This document shows positions 47,923 to 56,661 of a DNA stretch of 64,000 nt, in pieces. Within the stretch, counting starts at the first letter, position 1. The number at the start of each line of letters is the position of its first letter. The stretch covers positions 434,001 through 498,000 of the forward strand of contig JAPOVC010000014.1 in NCBI GenBank assembly GCA_026708325.1. The letters run 5' to 3'. The notes below the pieces were generated by a model. The model saw only the letters and a program-made list of their open reading frames with translations, was not told where the DNA came from and did no database searches. The translations under genes were made by a program, and so were the position numbers. The stretch comes from Anaerolineaceae bacterium. GTDB taxonomy: Bacteria; Chloroflexota; Anaerolineae; Aggregatilineales; Phototrophicaceae.

Positions 47923-48843
47923 ATGCCTCCCGCGCTGCTCATCACATCTCTGGTGCATTCGATCCAGGTGGGCAGCCTCTACGCGCTGATGGCCCTTGGC
48001 ATCACCCTGACCATGCGCGTCATCCGCCTGCCCAACTTTGCTCACGCAGAATTCGTGACTACCGGCGCATTCACGGCGTTGGTCGTGTCACTTTTCCTGT
48101 CGCGCTCGCCAGTGGTGATCCTCGGCCTCGCGACCCTTTCAGGAGCACTGGTTGCCCTGTCTTCGCACCTGCTCGTTTTTCGACCCATGTCCCGCCGCAA
48201 ACTCTCGACCTACAGCATGCTGCTGGTGTCCTTTGCCGTGGGGCTCATCCTGCGATACGTACTTTTCGTCCTGTCAGACTATTACCAGTTGTTTGACAAA
48301 CGAATTCAGATTCCCCTGCAAATCCTGGTGCGGGAGAGCTATCTCGTCCTGACCAACATCACCTTCACCATTGTCCCGGTGAGCATTGCCTGTGTCATTG
48401 CGCTGGCACTGTTACTCGGCCGTACGGCGCTGGGCCGGGAAATGCGCGCGCTGGCCAGCAATCCCGAACTGGCGCACATTCTGGGCATGCGCGTGGAACG
48501 GATCCGCAGCCTGACCTGGTTGCTAACAGGCGCGACGGCGGGGCTGGCCGGCGCGCTTTGGGGACTCTATACATTCGTCAATCCCCTGCTGGGCTGGCTT
48601 GCGATTCTGCCGGTGTTTGCAGCCGCGATTCTCGGAGGACTTTCCAGTTTTGCCGGCACGATTCTGGGCGCCTATCTCGTCGCCTTTTGCGAAAACACGC
48701 TGATGCAGGCCCTCAATCACTACACCGGCCTGACCTTCAGCTTCAAGGCAGCGATTCCCTTCGTCATCATCATCCTTGTCCTGTTGCTGCGGCCGCAGGG
48801 ACTGACAGGATTCGTCCGCCGCAGCGGGGATCTTGAACGGTGA
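47923..48843 (+). CDS. livH: Branched-chain amino acid-type ABC permease (LivH)
   Basis: One of two membrane subunits of the importer. Its 306 residues form about eight helices. Family marks are the opening QVGSLYALMALGITLTMRVI and LPNFAHAEFVTTGAF, and the ATPase-coupling loop MRALASNPELAHILGMRVERI with a following helix GATAGLAGALWGLY. GGLSSFAGTILGAYLVAF lies near the end. ATG 47923 lies directly after the stem-loop. The end overlaps livM (GTGA). Confidence 0.94.
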   Translation: MPPALLITSLVHSIQVGSLYALMALGITLTMRVIRLPNFAHAEFVTTGAFTALVVSLFLSRSPVVILGLATLSGALVALSSHLLVFRPMSRRKLSTYSMLLVSFAVGLILRYVLFVLSDYYQLFDKRIQIPLQILVRESYLVLTNITFTIVPVSIACVIALALLLGRTALGREMRALASNPELAHILGMRVERIRSLTWLLTGATAGLAGALWGLYTFVNPLLGWLAILPVFAAAILGGLSSFAGTILGAYLVAFCENTLMQALNHYTGLTFSFKAAIPFVIIILVLLLRPQGLTGFVRRSGDLER

Positions 48844-49904
48844 ACATCGACCTCGGCGCCACCCTTGTCGCCTTGATGACATTCTTTGGCATCGCCGCCC
48901 TGATGGCACTGAGTTTGAATCTGGAATATGGCATCGCCGGCGTCCCAAACTTCGGCCAGGCGGTCTTCGTGTCCATCGGGGCCTACACAACGGCCATAAC
49001 CTACACACGCCTGCTGCCCCTGCTCGCGGGCAAAGAGGTCATTTGGCCCTGCGGCCCGACCCTGGGGCCTGCCCTGCAATTGCGCTCGGAAATCATGCGC
49101 AGCTATCCCGGCGCCGGATTCCTGAACTTGGCCATCACGCTGGTCATTGCAGCCCTGGTCAGTGGGCTTGTGGGATACTTCGTGTCGCGCATCGCGCTGC
49201 GTTTGCAGCAGGAATGGTTTCTGGCGCTCGTGTTGCTGGTTGGCGGCGAGACCGTGCGCATCTTTGTACGCAGTTACGAGCCGGTCATCTGTGCCAACAA
49301 CGGTGTTTCCGGTGTCGCCCAACCCTTCGCCTGGCTCGGCAATCCACAACTGTCCTCGATCCTGTTCATGCTGCTCGTACTTTCGGTGGCTGCCCTGACC
49401 TGGGTGTATTGCGAGCGTCTCGTGCGCTCACCCTTCGGTCGGCTTCTGAAAGCCCTGCGGGAAAATGCTGCCGTGACCCGCAGCCTCGGCAAGGACGTCG
49501 CTCTGGCGCGCGCGCGCGTGATGCTCATCGGCTCAGTCATTGCAGCCATTGCGGGGGTCTTTTTCGTCCTGAACACGGGCTACATCAGCAGCAACGACTT
49601 CGTCGTCACCCTGACGCTGGATATATGGGTGATGGTCGTGCTGGGCGGGCTGGGGAACAATCGCGGCGCCCTTCTCGGCGCCCTGGTCATCACCATTCTG
49701 GACCGCCTGACGGCCATCGCCACGATTCAGATGAACATGTCCGCCATCGATCTGGAATTCAATTACGTCCGTTACATTCTCTATGGCATCATCCTGCTCC
49801 TGATGCTGCGTTACCGACCTCAGGGCATTCTGCCCGAACCGGCCAGGACGACCAACGCCCATGACCTGCTAACAGACCCCGCCCCTCATGTTGCAGATTC
49901 GTGA
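48840..49904 (+). CDS. livM: Branched-chain amino acid-type ABC permease (LivM)
   Basis: Second membrane subunit, 354 residues with about nine helices. It shows NLEYGIAGVPNFGQAVFVSIGAY near the start, the periplasmic extension common to LivM, the coupling loop GRLLKALRENAAVTRSLGKDVALAR and VVLGGLGNNRGALLGALVIT. Translation starts at GTG 48840 overlapping the livH stop. The last 17 bases overlap livG in another frame. The C-terminus is soluble and short. Confidence 0.93.
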   Translation: MNIDLGATLVALMTFFGIAALMALSLNLEYGIAGVPNFGQAVFVSIGAYTTAITYTRLLPLLAGKEVIWPCGPTLGPALQLRSEIMRSYPGAGFLNLAITLVIAALVSGLVGYFVSRIALRLQQEWFLALVLLVGGETVRIFVRSYEPVICANNGVSGVAQPFAWLGNPQLSSILFMLLVLSVAALTWVYCERLVRSPFGRLLKALRENAAVTRSLGKDVALARARVMLIGSVIAAIAGVFFVLNTGYISSNDFVVTLTLDIWVMVVLGGLGNNRGALLGALVITILDRLTAIATIQMNMSAIDLEFNYVRYILYGIILLLMLRYRPQGILPEPARTTNAHDLLTDPAPHVADS

Positions 49905-50637
49905 CCTGACCCGCAGTTTCGGCGGATTGCGGGCGGTGGACGGGGTTTCCTTCGATGTCGGGGATGGCCAGGTGACTGGACTGATTGGACCCAACGGCAG
50001 CGGCAAGAGCACCCTGCTCAACCTCATTGCCGGCCAATTGCATCCGGATACGGGCAGCATTCATTTTGGCGGGCAGGACATCACCCGGTCATCGCCCGAC
50101 GCCATCAACCGTCTCGGGCTGGCGCGCGGTTACCAGGACCCGGCGCTTTTCTTTCAGATGTCAGTGCTGGACAACACCCTGCTCCCTGCAAGAGAGCAAC
50201 TGGGCGAATCGCCCTGGCACGCCCCCTGGCATGCCCGCTGGCGCGGCCAGGAGCAACACAACGCTGCCAGGGCCGACACTCTTCTTGAGCGTCTCCAGCT
50301 ACGCGATCTGTTCGACAGGCGCGCCTCCGACCTCTCCGGCGGCCAGATGAAATTGCTGGATATCGGCCGCAGTCTTTCGGGCGAGCCGAGCATGTTGCTG
50401 CTGGACGAACCCACTGCCGGTGTTGCTCCCAAACTGGCGCGCGAAATCTTTCAGCACATCGCCACACTCAACCGGGAAGCGGCACTGTCATTTCTGATCG
50501 TTGAGCATCGCCTGGATATCCTCTTCGATTTCGTGGACCAGGTCATCGTCCTGCACATGGGCAAGGTGCTGGCAGCGGGTAAACCGGATGACATCGTGAA
50601 GGATGTCAGGGTGCGCGAGGTCTATTTCGGCCTGTGA
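49888..50637 (+). CDS. livG: ABC transporter ATP-binding protein (LivG)
   Basis: One of two cytoplasmic ATPases. The 249-residue product has Walker A GPNGSGKST near residue 35, the Q-loop region ARGYQDPALFFQMSVLDN, the signature LSGGQMKLLDIGRSL near 148, Walker B MLLLDEPTAGVAP and the switch His in LIVEHRLDILF. The Q-loop reads GYQDPALF, close to the LivG-type R(T/Y)FQ. The ATG at 49888 lies inside the livM end. The stop overlaps livF as GTGA. Confidence 0.95.
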   Translation: MLQIRDLTRSFGGLRAVDGVSFDVGDGQVTGLIGPNGSGKSTLLNLIAGQLHPDTGSIHFGGQDITRSSPDAINRLGLARGYQDPALFFQMSVLDNTLLPAREQLGESPWHAPWHARWRGQEQHNAARADTLLERLQLRDLFDRRASDLSGGQMKLLDIGRSLSGEPSMLLLDEPTAGVAPKLAREIFQHIATLNREAALSFLIVEHRLDILFDFVDQVIVLHMGKVLAAGKPDDIVKDVRVREVYFGL

Positions 50638-51365
50638 ACCTTGCGGTTGAAGGACTCAATGCCGGTTACGGCAAGCTAAATGTCTTGCGTGACTTGTCAC
50701 TGTCCTTTGCGGCCGGGCAATTCACTGCGATTCTTGGCCCCAACGGCAGCGGCAAGAGCACCTTGCTCAGGTCGATCTTTGGTCTGGCGGATGTCTTCAG
50801 TGGGTCGATCACACTGGATGGCAACCCGATCACGGACCTGAACGGGGCAGAAATCGTCAGTCTGGGGCTGGCCTGTGTGCCACAACGAAATAACGTGTTT
50901 GACGAACTGAACGTTGGCGAAAACCTGCAACTGGCAACACGACGAATGGACCGCCGGGAGACGGCCCGGGCCCTTGAAGCCGCCGTCGAGCTGTTCCCGC
51001 TGGTTGCGAAACGGCGCGATCAGCCTGCCTGTCTACTGAGTGGCGGCGAACGGCAGATGCTTGCCATAGCCATGGGCTGGCTGTCCCGGCCCACGCTGAT
51101 GCTGCTCGATGAGCCCAGCGCCGGCCTGGCCCCCAACCTGGTCAACGACGTGTTTCAAACCTTGTTGCAATTGAAGGACCAGGGCATGACTCTGGTGGTC
51201 GTTGAGCAAAACGCCCGCAGCGCCTTGCGTCATTGCGATGAGGTTTTTATCCTGCGCGAAGGCAGACTCGCATTCGCCGGAAGCGCAGAAGCCTGCCTGC
51301 AGGACGAGGAAACGATCAAGTCCCTGCTTGGAACCGGAAACACTGGCCAGACCCTGCCTGCATGA
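50634..51365 (+). CDS. livF: ABC transporter ATP-binding protein (LivF)
   Basis: Second ATPase, 243 residues. It has Walker A GPNGSGKST near residue 34, the Q-loop in CVPQRNNVFDELNVGEN (typical of LivF), signature LSGGERQMLAIAMGWL, Walker B LMLLDEPSAGLAP and the switch His replaced by Gln in VVVEQNARSAL, as is common in LivF. GTG 50634 overlaps the livG stop. A possible -10 box (TATAGT) for the next gene follows its stop codon directly. Confidence 0.95.
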   Translation: MNLAVEGLNAGYGKLNVLRDLSLSFAAGQFTAILGPNGSGKSTLLRSIFGLADVFSGSITLDGNPITDLNGAEIVSLGLACVPQRNNVFDELNVGENLQLATRRMDRRETARALEAAVELFPLVAKRRDQPACLLSGGERQMLAIAMGWLSRPTLMLLDEPSAGLAPNLVNDVFQTLLQLKDQGMTLVVVEQNARSALRHCDEVFILREGRLAFAGSAEACLQDEETIKSLLGTGNTGQTLPA

Positions 51366-51371
51366 TATAGT
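51366..51371 (+). promoter_or_regulatory. -10 box (TATAGT) before the DapA-family gene
   Basis: TATAGT immediately after the livF stop, 33 bases before ATG 51405, with no clear -35 box. It may give the downstream genes an extra start, or they may be read through from the liv operon. Confidence 0.35.
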
Positions 51372-51404
51372 ATCGTCGCCCCAGTTGAGGACGGGAAGGG
51401 TACC

Positions 51405-52340
51405 ATGACGTCAGCCATCAGCGGAATTTTCAACATCCTGGCAACGCCCTTCAATCCGGATGACTCCCTCGATCTGCCCGGACTTCGCCGTCTCGTCGAT
51501 TTCCAGCTGGACCTTGGCGCTCACGGCCTGACGATCCTCGGTGTGTTGGGGGAAGCGGCCAAACTCAGCGTCGAAGAGCGACGCGAGGTAATGGAAACTG
51601 TCATGGACACCGTGAACGGTCGCGTTCCGGTCGTGGTGGGCGCCAGCCATCAGGATGATGCGACGCGACTGGCGCTGTGCCGCGCGGCGGAAGATGCCGG
51701 GGCCGCCGGTGTCATGGTAGCGCCACCAAAGATGGAAGCGCCAACGGACGAAGCTGTCTTCGCCATCTACAGCGACCTGGCGCATGGCTGCGATATGGCT
51801 ATCGTCGTGCAGGACTTCCCGCCCGTCAACGATATTTTCATGTCTGCGCCACTCATCGCCAGCATCGCGCGTGAAATCCCGGCTGCGCGTTACCTCAAGC
51901 TCGAGGATCCGCCCCTGATGCAAAAAATCAGCGAGATCCGCGCCGAAGTCGACGGACTGGAAATCTTCGGCGGGCTCGGCGGCATGTTTCTGCTGGAGGA
52001 GTTGGGGCGCGGCGCGTCCGGCACCATGACGGGCTTCGCCTTCACAGAAATCCTGATAGCCGTCTTTGACGCCTGGTGCGGCGGGCAAGAGGAACGCGCG
52101 CAATGCATCTTTGACCAGTATCTGCCGCTGATCCGTTTCGAAAACCAGCCGGTCATCAACCTGAGCATTCGCAAGGAGTTGCTGCGTCGCCGCGGCGCAT
52201 TCGATTGCAACAGGCCAAGACCCCCCTTCGCGGCGATCGACGACGGTACGCTGCAGGAAATCGACTGGGTCTTCGAGCGCGTAGGGATCGGCGATCCGAC
52301 CCGCAAGATTGAATTACACACGACAGGAGTGCCCGCATGA
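51405..52340 (+). CDS. DapA/NAL-superfamily lyase (non-canonical)
   Basis: A class I (Schiff-base) aldolase-fold enzyme of 311 residues. Recognised: GIFNILATPFNPDDSLDL at the start, LGVLGEAAKLSVEERREV in the position of the GTTGE carboxylate-binding loop, and the likely Schiff-base Lys in ARYLKLEDPPL. The usual Tyr (YNxPxR) is replaced by VQDFPPVND, so it is not dihydrodipicolinate synthase proper. A similar QD(F/Y)PP form occurs in an uncharacterised subgroup. AAGGG precedes ATG 51405. It is coupled by ATGA to an SDR and could cleave a 2-keto-3-deoxy acid. Confidence 0.83.
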   Translation: MTSAISGIFNILATPFNPDDSLDLPGLRRLVDFQLDLGAHGLTILGVLGEAAKLSVEERREVMETVMDTVNGRVPVVVGASHQDDATRLALCRAAEDAGAAGVMVAPPKMEAPTDEAVFAIYSDLAHGCDMAIVVQDFPPVNDIFMSAPLIASIAREIPAARYLKLEDPPLMQKISEIRAEVDGLEIFGGLGGMFLLEELGRGASGTMTGFAFTEILIAVFDAWCGGQEERAQCIFDQYLPLIRFENQPVINLSIRKELLRRRGAFDCNRPRPPFAAIDDGTLQEIDWVFERVGIGDPTRKIELHTTGVPA

Positions 52341-53119
52341 ATCTGGGACTGGAAAACAGGGTTGCGCTGGTTGCCGCTGCAAGCAAGGGGCTGGGTTTCG
52401 GCGTGGCGCGCGCCCTGGCCGCTGATGGTGCAAGGGTATCCATCTGTAGCCGCACGGCAAAGGACGTGGAAGCGGCGGGCCAGGCACTGGGAGACGAGAC
52501 GGGCGCAGAGGTCATGGCCATGGCCTGCGACGTGACGGACCCTGAGTCCATCAACAACTGGGTCACTGCGACGGTTGATCGCTGGGGCCATATCGACGCG
52601 CTGCTGGTGAATGCCGGTGGCCCGCCTGCGGGCTTCATCCGCGAGATCAGTGAAGCGCAGTGGGAAGCGGCCTTTCAGTTGACCCTGATGAGTTCCATCC
52701 GCATGATCAATGCCGCCCTGCCCCACATGAGTCGCGGCAGCGCCATCCTGACGGTTACCTCTTCCTCGATCCGGGAACCCATCGAACGTCTGGCGCTTTC
52801 GACAGTCATGCGTTCCGGTGTCATGGGCCTGGTGAAGACCCTGGCCGACGAACTCGCCGGTGAAGGCATTCGGGTGAACAACCTGATCCCTGGCCGCATC
52901 GACACGGACCGCGTGCGGCAACTCGACGGCATCACTGCCAGCAGGCTCGGCATCACGCCGGAAGAGGCGCGCGAACGCGCCATGGCCAACATTCCGCTGG
53001 GCAGGCTGGGCAGCATAGACGACTTTGGCGCGGCGGGGGCCTTCCTGCTCTCACCGGCCGCTGCCTACATCACCGGTGCATCCCTGCGCGTCGACGGCGG
53101 CCAGATGCGCTCGGTCTAG
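52337..53119 (+). CDS. SDR-family oxidoreductase lacking the YxxxK motif
   Basis: A 260-residue short-chain dehydrogenase. The cofactor loop reads AAASKGLGFGVA, VNAGGPPAGF replaces NNAG, the Ser is in TVTSSSIREP, but at the Tyr/Lys position the sequence is LALSTVMRSGVMGLVKTLA, that is Ser-x3-Arg. The C-terminal part is normal (GIRVNNLIPGRIDTDR, then ITGASLRVDGGQ). FabG-like proteins with this change form a known subgroup; whether they reduce oxo groups by another mechanism is not clear. ATG 52337 overlaps the lyase stop. Confidence 0.85.
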   Translation: MNLGLENRVALVAAASKGLGFGVARALAADGARVSICSRTAKDVEAAGQALGDETGAEVMAMACDVTDPESINNWVTATVDRWGHIDALLVNAGGPPAGFIREISEAQWEAAFQLTLMSSIRMINAALPHMSRGSAILTVTSSSIREPIERLALSTVMRSGVMGLVKTLADELAGEGIRVNNLIPGRIDTDRVRQLDGITASRLGITPEEARERAMANIPLGRLGSIDDFGAAGAFLLSPAAAYITGASLRVDGGQMRSV

Positions 53120-53136
53120 ACTTGCGAACGCCGCCC

Positions 53137-53946
53137 TTACAGATTGACGCTCTGTTCGCGCACCTGTTCAATATCCGCGCCAACGGCGGCGCGTATTTCC
53201 TGAAATTCACTGGTCAGCATGCGCACAAACGCGGAAACGTCCGAGCTGTGCATTACGAGGTTCGCGCCGGACTTCACCCAGCGAATCTGCTGCCGCATGA
53301 AGTTGTGGTGAATGCCCACGCCGACGCCGGCCGCCCTCGACTTTGAAATGATCGTCCGAATGGCTTCCTCAAAGTCCGGATGCTCGTAGAGTTCCGGGAT
53401 CCCCATGCTGCAGGACAGGTCGTGAGGTCCCACCAGCACGGCGTCGATGAAAGGGACAGCCAGAATGTCGTCCAGGGCTTCCATCGCCGGCACGCTTTCA
53501 ATGTTGATGATCAGGTTGTTGCGGGCGTTACGCTGCGCCAGATAGTCCTCCAGTTCGGCCTCCGCGGCCTGCCCGTCGATCATCGACTGCAGTTTGGCGC
53601 CCTTCACCGGCCCGAAATGCACGGCGCCGCCCAGAACCCTGACCTGTTCCGGAGATTCGACGTAGGGCGCGATGATGCCGTGTGCGCCACCATCCAGCAC
53701 CATCTGCGCCAGATAGGGATCGGGCTCGGGAATGCGCACGACCGGCGCCATGCCCAGCGCCGCATAAGTCTGGCACATCCAGGAAACCATGCCGCGGTCG
53801 CGCGGCGTGTGCTCGGTATCAATGAAGACCATGTCGATGCCCAGCTGACCGACCCGCCCCACCCACTCGGGAGAGGGCGCGTAAATCGCCGTGCCGAAGA
53901 CCAGTTCACCGTCGTGCAAGGCCTGTTTTAGCTGCTTTCCGTCCAC
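53137..53946 (-). CDS. HpcH/HpaI-family aldolase
   Basis: A class II pyruvate-dependent aldolase of 269 residues: it cleaves a 2-keto-4-hydroxy acid (or 2-keto-3-deoxy sugar acid) to pyruvate and an aldehyde with a divalent metal. Motifs: MVFIDTEHTPRDRG with the catalytic His, VRIPEPDPYLAQMVLDGG, IIAPYVESPEQVR, IINIESVPAMEALDDI with the metal-binding Glu, and VGPHDLSCSMG with the metal-binding Asp. GTG 53946 is chosen over the upstream ATG 53982, because the promoter at 53985-54013 starts RNA about 53978, after that ATG; GGAAGGA is about 12 bases ahead of the GTG. Confidence 0.9.
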   Translation of the reverse strand: MDGKQLKQALHDGELVFGTAIYAPSPEWVGRVGQLGIDMVFIDTEHTPRDRGMVSWMCQTYAALGMAPVVRIPEPDPYLAQMVLDGGAHGIIAPYVESPEQVRVLGGAVHFGPVKGAKLQSMIDGQAAEAELEDYLAQRNARNNLIINIESVPAMEALDDILAVPFIDAVLVGPHDLSCSMGIPELYEHPDFEEAIRTIISKSRAAGVGVGIHHNFMRQQIRWVKSGANLVMHSSDVSAFVRMLTSEFQEIRAAVGADIEQVREQSVNL

Positions 53947-53984
53947 TGGCGCACTTGTCCTTCCTGTCCTACAAACAGCCATGC

Positions 53985-54013
53985 AGCATAACCCTGGCCT
54001 GCGACAGCGTCAA
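53985..54013 (-). promoter_or_regulatory. Sigma70-type promoter of the aldolase gene
   Basis: Minus strand TTGACG (54008-54013), 17 bases and TATGCT (53985-53990). Predicted start near 53978. This separates the aldolase from the upstream thiamine operon and fixes its start codon. Confidence 0.7.
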
Positions 54014-54031
54014 TCAGGCCTCCGGGAATTG

Positions 54032-55024
54032 TCACTCCAGCCGCAATATCCAGTCTCGCACCACGTGCAGCCATACATTCGTGCCCGGCTCGGGGACGGG
54101 TTCCGCTTCCAGGGAGTGGCGAAAGCGAAAGGCCTTGTCCGCAACGCGTACGGTCAGGCGCCAGTTTTCGCCCTGGTAGCTGCGTTCGACGAGGGTTCCT
54201 TCCAACACAATGGCGTCGTCCCCTGCTGCATCGGCCAGGCGCAGACCGGCCGGATGGAGCAGGAAGTGTTCTCCCTTGAATGTCTCTTCAGCCTGGACCG
54301 TCAGCCACTCGCCGTTAACAGGGCTGCCCAGGCCCAGAAACTCCGCCACGAAGGCATTGCGTGGCCGGGCATACAGGGCCTGCGGCGTGTCGTATTGTTC
54401 GATGCGCCCGGCGTTCATAATGGCGATGCGGTCGGCGATGGCGCTGGCTTCCTGCTGGTCGTGCGTGACGGTGATCACCGTTTGCCCCGTTTCTACAAAG
54501 ATTTGTCGCAATTCAGGCAACAGGCGTTCCCGCAAACCGGCATCCAGCGAGGCCAGCGGTTCGTCCAGCATCAGCAGCGACGGTTTGGGGGCCAAACTGC
54601 GCGCCAGCGCCACCCGCTGCTGTTCGCCGCCAGACAGTGAACTGACGTCCCGCTGCCCCATGTCCTTCATGCCGACCAGGGACAAGGCTTCGCTGGTGCG
54701 TTGCGCAAGGCCGTCTTGCCGACGCATGCGCAGCCCGAAGGCGACATTCTGCTCGACCGTCATGTGAGGAAAGAGGGCATAGTCCTGAAACATCAGGCCA
54801 AAATTACGTTCGTGCACCGGGACGCCCTCAAGGTCCACGCCCTGCAGTAGTATGGCTCCCTTGTCCGTCGCTTCGAGACCGGCGATGATTCGCAGCAAGG
54901 TCGTTTTGCCGCAGCCACTGGGCCCCAGCAAACAGACGATTTCGCCTGCCTGCACCTCCAGGGAAACGTCGTTCAGCACCTGTGTGTTGCCAAAGCGTTT
55001 GCAGACATGGCGCAATTGCAGCAT
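54032..55024 (-). CDS. thiQ: Thiamine ABC transporter ATP-binding protein
   Basis: The ATPase of the riboswitch-controlled importer. Its 330 residues include Walker A GPSGCGKTT near residue 36, the Q-loop MFQDYALFPHMTVEQN, signature LSGGEQQRVALARSL, Walker B LLMLDEPLASLDAG and the switch His in VTHDQQEAS. Beyond about residue 240 there is a TOBE-like beta domain, making it about 100 residues longer than E. coli ThiQ and more like iron/polyamine ATPases. The assignment as thiamine-specific rests on operon context: it shares one base (TGATG) with thiP and lies in the TPP-riboswitch operon. Confidence 0.88.
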   Translation of the reverse strand: MLQLRHVCKRFGNTQVLNDVSLEVQAGEIVCLLGPSGCGKTTLLRIIAGLEATDKGAILLQGVDLEGVPVHERNFGLMFQDYALFPHMTVEQNVAFGLRMRRQDGLAQRTSEALSLVGMKDMGQRDVSSLSGGEQQRVALARSLAPKPSLLMLDEPLASLDAGLRERLLPELRQIFVETGQTVITVTHDQQEASAIADRIAIMNAGRIEQYDTPQALYARPRNAFVAEFLGLGSPVNGEWLTVQAEETFKGEHFLLHPAGLRLADAAGDDAIVLEGTLVERSYQGENWRLTVRVADKAFRFRHSLEAEPVPEPGTNVWLHVVRDWILRLE

Positions 55025-56661
55025 CAGAACGCTCCGCTGCCGGCCCGCTGAACGCGTTCAATCACGATGAACCCCAGGCTGCAGGTCAGCAACAGAATGA
55101 CGCTCATGGCCATCGCCTGGCCCATGTTCATCGTGCCGGGCTGGCCCAGCAAACGGTAAATCACGACCGGAATGGTCGCGTTGGCCGGACGCGCGATGAA
55201 CAGCGATGCGCCAAATTCGCCCATGCTGATGGTGAATGCGAAGATCGCGCCGACCAGCAGGCCGCGGCTGACAAGCGGAAGGTCAATCTGCCTCCAGACT
55301 TGCCATGGAGCCGCACCGAGCACGCTGGCGGATTCGCGCAGGGAAGGTGAAATCGCATCCAGCGAAGGCAGGATGCTGCGCACCACGAAGGGCAACGCCA
55401 CCAGAGTGTGCGCGATCGGGATGAGCAGCGGCGAGGCGCGCAAGTCCAGCGGCGGCTCGTCAAGCGCGACGATGAAACCGAAACCAAGCGTCACCGCGCT
55501 GGTGGCCAGGGGCAACATAAACAACGGGTCCAGCCAGCGTCGACTGCGTCGCTGCATCAGCGACGCCGCCAGCAGGCCCAGGACAAGCGCCATGCCTGTG
55601 GTGCAGAAAGCGTAGAACAGGGAATTGCCGACCGCATGGACCGGCGGCACGAAAAGGACCGAGCCCCGAACATCCCGGGACAGGGCCGCATACCAGGCGC
55701 CGGTCAGTCCCCCGGCTCCACTTAGCGAGCGCAGGACCAGGGCCAGCAAGGGAGCGGCCAGCAGGACCAGCATGAAGCCGCTGACCGCGCTGACCGCCGC
55801 CCATTGCCGCCATCCCTGCGGGCGTGGCGCATGCGCCGCCCTTAGTGCCAGGGGCAGACGTTGACGCAGGCGTGTATAGGCGAGCATCAGGACCAGCATA
55901 AGAGTGATCTGCAGCAGGGAAAGCCCGGCGGCGACCGGCAAATTGAAGAGATTGACGGCCTGCAGATAGATCTCCACTTCCAGCGTGGAAAAGCGCAACT
56001 CGCCCAGGATGATGATGACGCCGAAGCTGGTGAAGGTGAAAATGAAAATGAGCGCCGCCGCTGCCAGCAGGGCCGGCCGCAGCAGAGGCAGTCGGATTTC
56101 CCACCAGAGGCGCCAGCCCTGCGCGCCAAGCACGCGCGCCGCATCCTCCAGCACGGTGCTGCGATTGGCCCAGAATCCGGTGATGATGCGCAACGCCACG
56201 GCGAAATTGTAGAAGACATGCGTGATCAGGATGATCGCCAGCGTGCCTTCCAGCCTCAGCGGCGCGGTATCCAGCGCCAGAATTTGCTGCAGCAGATCAT
56301 TGACAACCCCTCTCGACCCGATCAGGGCGGAAAAGGCGGCTGCGACGACGACCGTGGGTAACACAAAGGCAAGCGTCGATAGCGAAAGAAGCAGGGACCG
56401 CCCCGGAAAGGACCAGCGAACACATACCCAGGCCGCCGGCAGCGCCAGCGCGATCGTCAGGGCCGTGGAGAGCAGCGCCTGAACAACCGTGAATGCCAGC
56501 GTATTCAGGTGCCAGGGAGAAAGCAGTTGCCGCAACTGCCCTGTTGCCAGTGTACCGTCCGGCGCCAGCCCCAAAACAAGGATGGAGAGCAGCGGCCAGA
56601 CGTAGAAAAGCGCCAGAAACAGCAGCGGCAACAGCAGCAGCAGACGAGCCAGCGGGACCAT
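55024..56661 (-). CDS. thiP: Thiamine ABC transporter permease (fused two-domain)
   Basis: A 545-residue permease with about twelve helices made of two homologous halves, as in ThiP and FbpB. Each half carries an EAA-type coupling loop: AARVLGAQGWRLWWEIRLPL near residue 185 and SASVLGAAPWQVWRQIDLP near 450. The second half ends IERVQRAGSGAF. It starts at ATG 56661 in a TGATG overlap with thiB. Ferric-iron permeases have the same form; the TPP riboswitch upstream argues for thiamine or a thiamine precursor. Confidence 0.9.
   Translation of the reverse strand: MVPLARLLLLLPLLFLALFYVWPLLSILVLGLAPDGTLATGQLRQLLSPWHLNTLAFTVVQALLSTALTIALALPAAWVCVRWSFPGRSLLLSLSTLAFVLPTVVVAAAFSALIGSRGVVNDLLQQILALDTAPLRLEGTLAIILITHVFYNFAVALRIITGFWANRSTVLEDAARVLGAQGWRLWWEIRLPLLRPALLAAAALIFIFTFTSFGVIIILGELRFSTLEVEIYLQAVNLFNLPVAAGLSLLQITLMLVLMLAYTRLRQRLPLALRAAHAPRPQGWRQWAAVSAVSGFMLVLLAAPLLALVLRSLSGAGGLTGAWYAALSRDVRGSVLFVPPVHAVGNSLFYAFCTTGMALVLGLLAASLMQRRSRRWLDPLFMLPLATSAVTLGFGFIVALDEPPLDLRASPLLIPIAHTLVALPFVVRSILPSLDAISPSLRESASVLGAAPWQVWRQIDLPLVSRGLLVGAIFAFTISMGEFGASLFIARPANATIPVVIYRLLGQPGTMNMGQAMAMSVILLLTCSLGFIVIERVQRAGSGAF

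Noticed and set aside
53947..53982. ATG 53982 as the aldolase start
   Set aside because: The promoter at 53985-54013 would start RNA after this codon; GTG 53946 fits the usual family length.
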